A stretch of DNA of 64,000 nt from Crossiella cryophila (GTDB taxonomy: Bacteria; Actinomycetota; Actinomycetes; Mycobacteriales; Pseudonocardiaceae), in assembly GCF_014204915.1 (NCBI RefSeq), contig NZ_JACHMH010000001.1:4179501-4243500 (forward strand). The letters run 5' to 3'. Below, one piece after another: positions 1-7,623 of this stretch. The translations under genes and the position numbers were made by a program. The stretch's first letter is position 1; the number at the start of each line of letters is the position of its first letter. The notes under the pieces are model-generated. The model ran no database searches. It was given only the letters and a program-made list of their open reading frames with translations, and was not told the DNA's origin.

Positions 1-280
1 GCGCGCCCTCGGCAACCGAGCCGAGGGCCGCCGCGCCCGCCGCGGCCACCAGCATCAGGAAGTCGATCTCGAACCGCCTGGCCCGGATCTTCTGGTACGC
101 CTCGGGCACGGTGTGGAAGGCGCCGAAGGCGAACGCGAGCACGTTGACGCCCAGGAACACCTCCGGCGCCGCGCCCAGCGCGTCCAGTGCCGCGCCCGCA
201 CCCAGCAGGGCACCGGCGAGCAGCGCGAACACCAGCTCGCCGCGTCCGCCGAACAGCCCGCCGTCCTCGGTACTCGCCAT
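1..280 (-). CDS. heavy-metal translocating P-type ATPase, N-terminal part (cut by window edge)
   Basis: Only the first 93 codons are inside the window. The start ATG at 280 is preceded by a GGAGG site. The visible residues include two hydrophobic segments (FALLAGALLGAGAALDAL and GVNVLAFAFGAF). These are followed by VPEAYQKIRARRFEIDFLMLV, given here in part: the stretch EIDFLMLVAAAGAA is typical of the first membrane segments of P1B metal-transporting ATPases of the CadA/ZntA type. No N-terminal heavy-metal-associated domain (GMxCxxC) precedes the membrane region. The phosphorylation motif DKTGT would lie beyond the edge, so the metal cannot be judged. It is divergent from the small membrane protein at 377, with a palindrome between them that could be a metal-sensor operator. 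Confidence 0.75.
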   Translation of the reverse strand, partial: MASTEDGGLFGGRGELVFALLAGALLGAGAALDALGAAPEVFLGVNVLAFAFGAFHTVPEAYQKIRARRFEIDFLMLVAAAGAAALGSVAEGA

Positions 281-316
281 CGGGTCCCACCTGCCTCCCG
301 CGAATAACTCATGCAT

Positions 317-328
317 ACATTGCAATGT
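317..328. promoter_or_regulatory. perfect palindrome ACATTGCAATGT between divergent genes
   Basis: A 12-bp perfect palindrome sits in an unusually A+T-rich 97-bp spacer between the P-type ATPase and a small membrane protein. Position and symmetry suit an operator for a metal-responsive repressor, for example ArsR/SmtB-like. The regulator gene is not visible. Confidence 0.4.
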
Positions 329-376
329 GACTATATGATTAGATGGAAGGAACGGCAACAGCGAAGGAGACGTGAG

Positions 377-628
377 ATGGCTCAGCTGAACAAGTACGTC
401 GAATCCGCCAGGGCGGCGGCGGGCTCCGACACGGCCAGAGGTGTCCGCAGGCTTGTGTTCCGGTTGCTGCTGGTGGCCGCGCTGGTGGCGGTGGTGCTGG
501 TGATCGGGGCCGTCGCGCTCGGGGTGTGGCTGCTCGTCAACGCCGACTCGGCACTGGCCTGGCTCAACGGCATCCTCAACCAGTTCGAGCCGATCGTGAC
601 CTTCTTCAGCCGGTTCACCGGCGGCTGA
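377..628 (+). CDS. small single-pass membrane protein of unknown function
   Basis: The product is 83 residues. I chose the ATG at 377 because GGAGA precedes it by seven bases; an upstream in-frame ATG at 311 lies inside the presumed promoter. The protein has a basic, Ala-rich N-terminal segment (about residues 1-27) and one strong membrane helix (about 28-53, rich in Leu, Val and Ala). A C-terminal tail (LNGILNQFEPIVTFFSRFTGG in part) may be amphipathic. I do not recognise a named family. It is divergent from the metal ATPase and convergent with the TauE/SafE gene, with stops two bases apart (628 and 630). Confidence 0.6.
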   Translation: MAQLNKYVESARAAAGSDTARGVRRLVFRLLLVAALVAVVLVIGAVALGVWLLVNADSALAWLNGILNQFEPIVTFFSRFTGG

Positions 629-629
629 G

Positions 630-1427
630 CTAGTCCGACTTGGCCCGGAGCATGCGATAGGCGGTGAAGGCCAGCAGCGCGGCGAAGAGCACCACCGAGA
701 GCCGCGGCGGCAGCAGCAGCGCGAGCAGCACGCCGCCGTAGGCCGAGACCACCCCGGCCAGGCCGAGGATCGTGGCCGAGCGCAGATCGGTGTTGCCGCG
801 CTTGAGGTTCTGCACGGTGGCGATGATCCCGGTCGGGATCACCACCAGCAGCGAGGTGCCCTTGGCGACCACATCGCTGATGCCGAAGAGCAGGATCATG
901 GCCGGCACCATGATGATCCCGCCGCCCACGCCGAACATCCCGGACAGCGTGCCCACCAGCAGGCCCAGCGCGAGCATCAGCGCCGCCCCGCCCACGCCGA
1001 GTTCGACCTCGCCGAGTCGTTGCGGGGTCTCGAAACCGAGCCGGATCGCGGTGAACAGCAGCACCGCGGCGAAGCCGTAACGCAGCCAGCGCACCGGCAG
1101 CACGTGCAGCAGCCAGGTGCCCAGCACCGCGCCGGCCATGGAACCGGCCGCCAGCAACGCGGCCACCATCCAGTTCACCGAGCCGTCCACCGCGTAGCCG
1201 ATGGCGCCGGTGATCGAGATCGGCACCACCGCGGCCAGTGAGGTGCCGTGCGCGAGCTTCTGGCCGAAACCCGCCAACAGCACCAGGGCCGGAACGATCA
1301 GGACCCCGCCGCCGACACCGAACAATCCGGAGAGCAGACCGCTGGTCAGCCCGATGGCGAGCAGGGCGGTCGGCGCCTGCCGGACGGGGGAGTGCTGGAC
1401 CTGGTCGAGCTGGTCGGGCATGCGCAT
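630..1427 (-). CDS. TauE/SafE family membrane permease
   Basis: The 265-residue product is an integral membrane protein with the internal duplication of the TauE/SafE (sulfite/organosulfonate exporter, formerly DUF81) family. The motif FGVGGG occurs twice, at about residues 36-41 and 165-170, each opening a half with about four hydrophobic helices. The family moves small anions such as sulfite, sulfoacetate or similar acids; the substrate here is not predictable. The start could be 1427 or the ATG at 1421. It is divergent from a GntR regulator starting at 1502, which probably controls it. Confidence 0.85.
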   Translation of the reverse strand: MRMPDQLDQVQHSPVRQAPTALLAIGLTSGLLSGLFGVGGGVLIVPALVLLAGFGQKLAHGTSLAAVVPISITGAIGYAVDGSVNWMVAALLAAGSMAGAVLGTWLLHVLPVRWLRYGFAAVLLFTAIRLGFETPQRLGEVELGVGGAALMLALGLLVGTLSGMFGVGGGIIMVPAMILLFGISDVVAKGTSLLVVIPTGIIATVQNLKRGNTDLRSATILGLAGVVSAYGGVLLALLLPPRLSVVLFAALLAFTAYRMLRAKSD

Positions 1428-1475
1428 CCTCGGTTTGGCGGCGGACGGAAATGGCTACAGTATTTGCAGCAGATT

Positions 1476-1489
1476 GTTGATATGGCAAC
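1476..1489. promoter_or_regulatory. possible GntR operator, GTTG-N6-CAAC
   Basis: A short inverted repeat GTTGatatggCAAC lies in the 74-bp spacer between the TauE/SafE permease and the GntR gene, directly upstream of the AGGAGG of the latter. Its symmetry and place fit an autoregulatory operator, but the arms are only four bases, so the call is weak. Confidence 0.3.
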
Positions 1490-1501
1490 TAGGAGGCGCT
1501 C

Positions 1502-2209
1502 GTGCCCAGGCCGCGCAATGACACGCCGACGGCCAAGGTAACCGAGCTGCCCGGACTCAGCGCGCCGACCCCGTTGGGCAATCAGCTGTATCGCCTGCTG
1601 GAGGAGGCGATCCTGGACGGCACCCTGGCCCCGGGACAGCGCCTGGACCCGGAGGAACTGGCCGCCCATTTCGGGGTGAGTCGTATCCCGATCCGTGAGA
1701 CGCTGCGCGCGCTGGACGCCGCGGGCTGGATCGAACTGCGGCCGCGCGACGGCGCCTTCGTGCGCACCTGGTCCACCCAGGAGGTGGTGGACTTGTTCGA
1801 GGCGCGCACCGTGCTGGAGGGCGAGATCTCGGCCAAGGCCGCGCTGCGCCGCACCGAACCGCAGCTGGCCCGGCTGACCGAACTGGTCGAACTCGGCCGG
1901 GAGGCCCTGGACTGCGAGGAACCCGAGCGGCTGCCCACCATCAACGAGCACTTCCACGCCGCGATCGCGGCCTGCGCGCACAACGAGGTCCTCGCCGGCA
2001 TCCGGGCCGGCCTGGCCAAGCGGGTCCGCTTCTACTTCGCCGCGGTCGCCCCCGCCCGCGGCGCGGACAGCATCGCCGAACATCAGGCCCTGGTCACCGC
2101 GATCCGCAACCGCGACGCCGGCCTGGCCGCCGAACTCGCCCGCCAGCACGTCCGCCGCACCCGAGCCGCCCTCGGCGAACACCTCACCGAAGCCAGCCCC
2201 GCCCCCTAA
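1502..2209 (+). CDS. GntR family regulator, FadR/FCD subfamily
   Basis: The product is 235 residues and starts at GTG with AGGAGG six bases upstream. Residues about 20-90 form the GntR winged helix: NQLYRLLEEAILDGTLAPGQ, then LAAHFGVSRIPIRETLRAL, the recognition helix, and a wing. Residues about 95-225 form the helical FCD ligand domain, with the histidines and acidic residues (EHFHAAI and the ARQHVRRTR helix) that in this family often hold a metal and a carboxylate ligand. The divergent TauE/SafE gene is the obvious target; the effector is unknown. It ends just before a palindromic repeat cluster shared with the convergent TetR gene. Confidence 0.85.
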   Translation: MPRPRNDTPTAKVTELPGLSAPTPLGNQLYRLLEEAILDGTLAPGQRLDPEELAAHFGVSRIPIRETLRALDAAGWIELRPRDGAFVRTWSTQEVVDLFEARTVLEGEISAKAALRRTEPQLARLTELVELGREALDCEEPERLPTINEHFHAAIAACAHNEVLAGIRAGLAKRVRFYFAAVAPARGADSIAEHQALVTAIRNRDAGLAAELARQHVRRTRAALGEHLTEASPAP

Positions 2210-2238
2210 CCCACCCACAACACCCAAAACCCCACCCC

Positions 2239-2386
2239 AAAACGGCCAACACCCCGTACGACAACGGCCAACACACCGTCCCAGAACGGCCAACACGCGC
2301 GAGGCATGAACCCCGCCCCGCGTGTTGGCGGTTCTTGTACGCAGTGTTGGCGGTTCTTGTACGCCTTGTTGGCCGTTGTCGTACGG
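2239..2386. repeat. 3+3 palindrome of 22-bp units (copy 1)
   Basis: Three direct 22-bp units with core AACGGCCAACA begin at 2241, 2263 and 2285. After a loop of about 30 bp, three units occur in reverse (TGTTGGCGGTT or TGTTGGCCGTT) at 2323, 2345 and 2367. The two arms can form one long hairpin. Between the cores the linkers alternate between GTACnAn and GTCCCAn forms. It fills the spacer between the convergent GntR and TetR genes and may act as a two-way terminator. The same architecture recurs at 27.4-28.25 kb, 51.0 kb and 51.2 kb. Confidence 0.85.
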
Positions 2387-2394
2387 GCCGGGGG

Positions 2395-2991
2395 CTAGGG
2401 CAGGGTGCGGCGGTGGCGTCGCACGGTTTCCTCGACCAGGTCCAGCACCGGGTCCAGGTCGTCGGCGGGCAACCCCATCGCCAGGTGCGAGACCAGACCT
2501 TCCAGGACCAGTTCCAGGAACCCGGTCAGCACGTCGACATCCACGTCGTCGCGCAGGTTCCCGGCCTCCCGCTGCCGCTGCAACCGGGCCCGGGTGGCCG
2601 CGGTCAGCGCCTCGGACCGTTCGGCCCAGCGGGACCGGAAGTCCGGGTCGGTGCGCAGTCGCCGGGAGACCTCCAGGCGGGTGCCCAGCCAGTCCGCCGG
2701 GTGCTCGCCGCCGTCGTGCGACTCGTGCTTGAGCAGCTCGCGCATCACCTGCACCAGGCCCTGCTCGGCCACCACCTGCGCCATCCGGTGCGCGTCGTCC
2801 TCGGCCAGCGCCAGGAACAACGACTCCTTGTCCCGGAAGTGGTGGAAGATGGCGCCGCGGGAGAGCGCGGTGGCTTCCTCGAGGCGGCGGACCGTGGCAC
2901 CCTCGTACCCGAAGCGGGCGAAGCAACTCCGCGCTCCGTCGAGGATCTGGCGGCGGCGCGCGTCGAGGTGGTCCTGACTTACCCGTGGCAC
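2395..2991 (-). CDS. acnR: TetR family regulator resembling aconitase repressor AcnR
   Basis: The product is 198 residues. The N-terminal helix-turn-helix reads RRQILDGARSCFARFGYEGA, then TVRRLEEATALSRGAIFHHF and DKESLFLALAEDDA. This closely follows, from memory, the Corynebacterium glutamicum aconitase repressor AcnR, including the GYEGATVRRLEEAT and SRGAIFHHF segments. The similarity continues into the ligand half (LEVSRRLRTDPDFRSRW, LDLVEETVR). AcnR represses acn and in corynebacteria sits next to it. Here the only aconitase gene in view is at 20.8-23.5 kb, so the link is by homology, not adjacency. The start at 2991 is ATG; the upstream spacer carries the palindrome GTACGTACGTAC. The symbol is tentative. 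Confidence 0.75.
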   Translation of the reverse strand: MPRVSQDHLDARRRQILDGARSCFARFGYEGATVRRLEEATALSRGAIFHHFRDKESLFLALAEDDAHRMAQVVAEQGLVQVMRELLKHESHDGGEHPADWLGTRLEVSRRLRTDPDFRSRWAERSEALTAATRARLQRQREAGNLRDDVDVDVLTGFLELVLEGLVSHLAMGLPADDLDPVLDLVEETVRRHRRTLP

Positions 2992-3030
2992 CTACTGATC
3001 GTGACAGTCCGAACCGGGCGGGTGCAAACC

Positions 3031-3042
3031 GTACGTACGTAC
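3031..3042. promoter_or_regulatory. palindrome GTACGTACGTAC upstream of the AcnR-like gene
   Basis: A perfect 12-bp palindrome lies 40 bases upstream of the TetR start and 240 bases upstream of the divergent secreted dehydrogenase. Corynebacterial AcnR sites contain a GTAC half, so autoregulation is plausible but unproven. Confidence 0.35.
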
Positions 3043-3279
3043 TTCACAGTCTGGGATTCATCCCACGGCCGATCGGGTTCATTCCTGCAAACGTTCTCGC
3101 AACCCGACGACCGGCCGTTGACAGTCCGGTGTCCCGGTGGTGTTATCTGGCCCGCAGGTTAGGAAACTTTGTTTACTGTCCGCGTTTTCACCGGACAGGC
3201 ACCAGGTGAGTCCGCCAGCTCGCGCACGTCCGCCGCCCCCTGCAGACGACCGCACTTCCGCAAGCTGTGTGAGGTAACT

Positions 3280-5841
3280 GTGGCAACGAGTCCAACCCGG
3301 TCACGACGTGTGACCGCGGCCTCCATCGCTGTGGCGCTCGCGGCGTTCGCCGTGGGCTCCGCTCCCGCCGCGAGCGCGGCGCCCACCGACCACGAGGCCG
3401 AGGACGCCTCGATCTCCCAGGGAGTCGTCGAGTCCAACCACGCCGGGTTCACCGGCCGGGGCTTCGTCAACTACGCGAACGTGACCGGCAGCTACGTCGA
3501 GTGGACGGTCACCGCGGCCGCCGCGGGCACCCAGACCCTCACCCTGCGCTATGCCAACGGCACCGCGGTGAACCGGGCCATGGACGTCGCCGTCGACGGC
3601 GCGATCGTGGCCAACGACCTGGCCTTCGAGGGCACCGGCGCGTGGACCACCTGGACCACCAAGAACATCACCGCCACCCTGAAGGCGGGCGCGAACAAGA
3701 TCCGGGCCACCGCGGTCACCGCCAACGGCGGCCCGAACGTGGACAAGCTCTCCGTGGAGAGCACCGACACCCAGGCCCCGACCCCGCCGCCGAACCTGCG
3801 CTCCACCGGCAAGTCGGCCACCTCGGTCTCGCTGGCCTGGGACGCGGCCAGCGACAACGTGGGCGTCACCGGCTACGACATCTACCAGCACGGCCAGCTG
3901 ATGAAGAGCGTCGGCGCGGTCCTGTCCGCCACGGTGGACAACCTGGAGCCGGACACCCTCTACGACTGGACCGTCTTCGCCAAGGACGCCGCGGGCAACG
4001 TCTCCCAGGCGTCCAACCCGGTGCCGGTGCGCACCGACCCGGCCCCGCCGGACAACGAGAAGCCGACCATCCCCGGTTCGCTGCGCTCGCCCGGCAAGAC
4101 CTCGACGAGCATCGACCTGGCCTGGACCGCCTCCACGGACAACGTGAAGGTCACCGGCTACGAGATCTTCACCGACGGCGCGCAGACCGGCACCGCCGAC
4201 GGCAGCACCACCACGCACACCGCGGCCGGCCTGGCCCCGAACAAGGCCTACACCTTCCAGGTGCGCGCTCGGGACGCCGCGGGCAACCGCTCCGACCTGT
4301 CCGCCTCGATCACCGTGACCACCAACCCCAGCGGCGGCACCGGCGTGCCCGAGCCGGGCGCGGTCAGCCAGATCGTCGGCGGCGTGGACGTGGCCTGGGG
4401 CCTGGCGTTCCTGCCCGACGGCTCCGCGCTGGTCACCGAGCGGGAGAGCTTCAACGTGCTGCGGGTGACCCCGTCCGGTCAGAAGACCGTGCTCGGCAAG
4501 ATCCCCGGCGCGCAGAGCACCGGCGGCGAGGGCGGCGCACTGGGCCTGGAGGTCTCGCCCAACTTCGCCAGCGACGGATTTGTGTACATCTACCACACGG
4601 CCGGTTCGGGCAATCAGCTCGTGCGGGTCAAGCTGGAGGGCAACACCCTCTCCGGCTGGCAGACCCTGCTCAGCGGCACCCCGAAGAGCCGGTTCCACAA
4701 CGGCGGCCGACTGCGCTTCAGCCCGGACGGCAAGCACCTGTTCATCTCCACCGGTGACGCCCAGAACGGCCCGAACGCGCAGAACCTGAACAACAACGCG
4801 GGCAAGATCCTGCGCCTCAACGCCGACGGCAGCATCCCGGCGGACAACCCCTTCCCCGGCAAGGCGATCTGGAGCTACGGCCACCGCAACGTGCAGGGCC
4901 TGGACTTCGACTCGCAGGGCCGGTTGTGGGCCTCGGAGTTCGGCAACTCCAGCCAGGACGAGGTCAACCTGATCACCAAGGGCGGCAACTACGGCTGGGA
5001 CAAGTGCGAGGGCACGTCCGGCTCGGGTTGCGCGGGCACCATCCCGCCGAAGAAGACCTGGTCCACCGCGGCGGCCAGCCCCAGCGGGCTGACCATCATC
5101 AACGACCACGTCTTCGTCGCCACCACCAAGGGCGAGCGGATCTACCGGATGCGCATCGACGCCAGCGGCAACCTGGTCGACCAGAAGATCTACTTCCAGG
5201 GCAGCTACGGCAGGCTGCGCACGGTGGAGGTGGACAAGCAGGGTGACATCTGGCTGACCACCAGCACCGACAAGGACGGCACCGCGAACAACGACCGCAT
5301 CCTGCGCATCGACGTCCAGTACGACGGCGGCGAACCCCAGCCCGGCGACTTCAAGCTGGCCAGCACCGCCTTCGCCGACAACGCGATGATCCCGGCCCGG
5401 CACACCTGTGCCGGGGACAAGGTCGCGGGCCAGGACCCGTCCCCGCCGCTGGCCTGGGGCGCGGGCACCGCGGGCGCCAAGGCGTACGCGATCGTCTTCG
5501 CCGACCGGGTCAACAACGGCAACAAGCTGCACTGGGCGATCTGGGACATCCCCGCCTCGACCCTGAAGCTGCCCGATGACCTGCCGGCGGGCTTCACCGT
5601 CCCCGGTCAGGGCGGCGCCAAGCAGAAGGCCATGGGCAGCGGGGCCAACGCGCAGAAGTTCTTCGGCCCCTGCCCCGGCGGCAACACCAACCCCTACACC
5701 TTCACCCTGTACGCCCTCAACACCACCACGGTGCCGGGCCTGACCTCGGGCTCGACCATGGCCCAGATCGAAGCGGCCATCAAGGCCAACAGCACCGCCA
5801 ACACCGTGCTGCGCGGCCGCTCCAACGCCAAGGCCGGCTGA
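3280..5841 (+). CDS. secreted CBM-FN3-FN3-glucose/sorbosone dehydrogenase-PEBP fusion protein
   Basis: I place the start at GTG 3280, preceded by GAGGT; the reading frame is open back to 3169 but that extension is not protein-like. This gives 853 residues. Residues 1-34 are a Sec signal peptide ending in AASA. About 35-135 is a carbohydrate-binding-like domain (EAEDASISQGVVESNHAG...). Two FN3 domains follow (about 140-225 and 240-330). A glucose/sorbosone-dehydrogenase beta-propeller comes next (about 345-670: VAWGLAFLPDGSALVTER, FHNGGRLRFSPDG, IWSYGHRNVQGL, ASEFGNSSQDEVN). The C-terminal 150 residues form a PEBP/YbhB-like domain (DPSPPLAWGAG, LHWAIWDIP, FFGPCPGG). The propeller class often uses PQQ to oxidise sugars; the PEBP fusion is unusual. 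A hairpin terminator follows directly. Confidence 0.85.
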   Translation: MATSPTRSRRVTAASIAVALAAFAVGSAPAASAAPTDHEAEDASISQGVVESNHAGFTGRGFVNYANVTGSYVEWTVTAAAAGTQTLTLRYANGTAVNRAMDVAVDGAIVANDLAFEGTGAWTTWTTKNITATLKAGANKIRATAVTANGGPNVDKLSVESTDTQAPTPPPNLRSTGKSATSVSLAWDAASDNVGVTGYDIYQHGQLMKSVGAVLSATVDNLEPDTLYDWTVFAKDAAGNVSQASNPVPVRTDPAPPDNEKPTIPGSLRSPGKTSTSIDLAWTASTDNVKVTGYEIFTDGAQTGTADGSTTTHTAAGLAPNKAYTFQVRARDAAGNRSDLSASITVTTNPSGGTGVPEPGAVSQIVGGVDVAWGLAFLPDGSALVTERESFNVLRVTPSGQKTVLGKIPGAQSTGGEGGALGLEVSPNFASDGFVYIYHTAGSGNQLVRVKLEGNTLSGWQTLLSGTPKSRFHNGGRLRFSPDGKHLFISTGDAQNGPNAQNLNNNAGKILRLNADGSIPADNPFPGKAIWSYGHRNVQGLDFDSQGRLWASEFGNSSQDEVNLITKGGNYGWDKCEGTSGSGCAGTIPPKKTWSTAAASPSGLTIINDHVFVATTKGERIYRMRIDASGNLVDQKIYFQGSYGRLRTVEVDKQGDIWLTTSTDKDGTANNDRILRIDVQYDGGEPQPGDFKLASTAFADNAMIPARHTCAGDKVAGQDPSPPLAWGAGTAGAKAYAIVFADRVNNGNKLHWAIWDIPASTLKLPDDLPAGFTVPGQGGAKQKAMGSGANAQKFFGPCPGGNTNPYTFTLYALNTTTVPGLTSGSTMAQIEAAIKANSTANTVLRGRSNAKAG

Positions 5842-5848
5842 CCACCCC

Positions 5849-5914
5849 AGCCGGTAGCCGCTGCGGGCGCAGCCAAGGACACCCAGCCCAAGCTGCGCCC
5901 GCAGCACCCCGGCT
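5849..5914 (+). terminator. strong stem-loop terminator after the secreted dehydrogenase
   Basis: A perfect 14-bp inner stem (GCTGCGGGCGCAGC at 5860-5873 with its complement at 5892-5905) is enclosed by a second 6-bp stem (AGCCGG at 5849 with CCGGCT at 5909). It begins eight bases after the stop codon. No T-run follows, as is usual for actinomycete terminators. Confidence 0.7.
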
Positions 5915-6351
5915 TCGCTTATCCAGCGACCCCGGAGAGGCAAATTCCGGCGGTCGGAAAGCCTGAAACTCAGTCCAACTCGGCAAGTCCGCAGCCCAAA
6001 TCGAAACCCACCCGAACCCTCGGTCCACAAAAGTCCCAGCGATCAGCGAAGCCGCCACCAAACAAAGCAAAACAAGTGGTAGAGGCCACCCTCCCGCTTA
6101 AACCCGCCGAATTTGCGAACCGCCCCCCAAACCCCCTCGATTGGGCAGCCTTCGTCGCCTGCCCCTTCATTCCAATTCGGCATGACCCAGGGCCCCAAAC
6201 CAAATCGTCCGGCTCGCCGCCCACCAGCAGCCCCGGCCACCCCAGCCCAAGTACCCGGGCCAAGAACCTCGCCCCCAGCGGCACCGACCCCCGGCAAGCC
6301 GATCGTTGGAGTGCGAGGTTCACTTTCGGCGTGTAGCTTCGGATGTCGGTC
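5915..6351. other. gene-free spacer before the egt operon
   Basis: I found no convincing gene in this stretch. The open frames here are short, proline/arginine-rich and have no ribosome site. The DNA is locally poorer in G+C, with A-rich runs near 6060-6080, than the genes on either side. The promoter for egtA is expected in the last 100 bases. Confidence 0.5.
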
Positions 6352-6368
6352 GATCACAAGGGGTGATC
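6352..6368. promoter_or_regulatory. inverted repeat GATCAC-N5-GTGATC over the egtA leader
   Basis: The two 6-bp arms lie immediately upstream of the egtA start and overlap its probable ribosome site. The symmetry would suit a repressor operator or a small hairpin that limits translation; no regulator is encoded next to it. Confidence 0.4.
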
Positions 6369-6372
6369 AAAA

Positions 6373-7623
6373 GTGATGCCGTCAGAAGCCACCACCTTCG
6401 CGGAACCGCTGTCCCAACCGCTGCACGACCGGGCGGAGGCTGAGGCATATGTCGCCTCTGTCTGCTTCAAAACCGGCCCACCGGCGCTGGTCGGGGTCGA
6501 ACTGGAATGGACCGTGCACCACGCGGACCAGCCCCGTCGCCCGCTCAGTACGGATACTCTCCGTGACGCTTTGGGTACGCACGCACCACCGCTGCTGGAC
6601 CCGGGCAGCCCGCACCATCCGCTCCCGAACGGCTCCCTGATCACCGTCGAACCCGGTGGCCAGGTCGAGATCTCTTCCCAACCGGCGCCCAGCCTGGCCG
6701 GGCTGTTGCCCGTGGCCACCGCCGACATCGCCTATCTCGTCGAACTCCTGCGCACCGCCGGGCTCCGGCTGGGCCAGCACGGCATCGACGCGCACCGGCT
6801 CCCGCACCGCCTGCTCCAGGTCCCGCGCTACGCGGCCATGGAGACCGCGTTCAACCGCCGAGGGCCGGACGGCCGGACCATGATGTGCAGCACAGCCGGA
6901 CTCCAGGTCTGCGTGGACGCGGGCGAACCCGACCGGGTCGCCACCCGCTGGGCCGCCGCACACGCGCTGGGGCCGGTGATGGCGGCGGCCTTCGCCAACT
7001 CAGCGGAGTTCGCCGGGCGGCGCACCGGCTGGGCCTCGGCCCGGATGCGCACCCTGTTCGGCACCGACCCCAACCGCACCAGGGCGGGCGAGGTCAGCAC
7101 CGACCCGGCCGCGGACTGGGCCCGCCGGGTCATGGACACCCCGCTGATCTGCCTGCGCCGCCCCGGCACCTGCTGGGACGCGCCGCCGGGCCTGACCTTC
7201 GGCGCCTGGGCCGACGGCGCGCTGGAGCGCCGTCCCAGCACCGACGACCTGGACTACCACCTGACCACGATGTTCCCGCCGGTCCGCCCGCGCGGGTACC
7301 TCGAGATCCGCTACCTGGACACCCAGCCGACCGGCGAATGGACCGTCCCGGTGGCGCTGCTGATCGCGCTGTTCCACCGCGAGTCCACAGTGGACAGCGC
7401 GTTGGACGCGGTGAGTCAGGCAGCCGACCGCTGGGTCGAGGCGGCCAGGCACGGACTCACCGATCCGGTGCTGGCCATGGTGGCGCCACGGGTCTTCGAC
7501 CTGGCGCTGCGCGCGTTGCCCGAGCTAGGGCTGCCAGCCGCCACCAGGGCGCTGGTCGAGGAGACCGTGGGATACCTGTTGGCCGGCCGTGCTCCGGTCG
7601 GCGCGGCCGAGGAGCTGGCATGA
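6373..7623 (+). CDS. egtA: glutamate-cysteine ligase EgtA
   Basis: EgtA joins glutamate and cysteine to gamma-glutamylcysteine, the sulfur donor for ergothioneine. The product is 416 residues (GTG at 6373; an ATG follows at 6376), the usual length. Recognisable glutamate-cysteine ligase (GCS2) segments are VGVELEWTVHHADQP, PNGSLITVEPGGQVEISSQP, AFNRRGPDGRTMMCSTAGLQ and RGYLEIRYLDTQP, which supply the acidic metal/ATP ligands and the substrate pocket. It is the first gene of a four-gene cluster and its stop overlaps the egtB start (ATGA at 7620), so translation is coupled. The leader carries an inverted repeat at 6352. Confidence 0.93.
   Translation: MMPSEATTFAEPLSQPLHDRAEAEAYVASVCFKTGPPALVGVELEWTVHHADQPRRPLSTDTLRDALGTHAPPLLDPGSPHHPLPNGSLITVEPGGQVEISSQPAPSLAGLLPVATADIAYLVELLRTAGLRLGQHGIDAHRLPHRLLQVPRYAAMETAFNRRGPDGRTMMCSTAGLQVCVDAGEPDRVATRWAAAHALGPVMAAAFANSAEFAGRRTGWASARMRTLFGTDPNRTRAGEVSTDPAADWARRVMDTPLICLRRPGTCWDAPPGLTFGAWADGALERRPSTDDLDYHLTTMFPPVRPRGYLEIRYLDTQPTGEWTVPVALLIALFHRESTVDSALDAVSQAADRWVEAARHGLTDPVLAMVAPRVFDLALRALPELGLPAATRALVEETVGYLLAGRAPVGAAEELA

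Noticed and set aside
3301-6030. Minus-strand open frame of 909 codons opposite the secreted dehydrogenase
   Set aside because: It is antisense to a gene with clear domains, is Gly/Arg/Val-rich without a fold, and long antisense frames are expected at this G+C content.
5970-6323. Minus-strand 117-codon frame before egtA
   Set aside because: Composition and codon use unlike the real genes, no homology that I recognise, no ribosome site.
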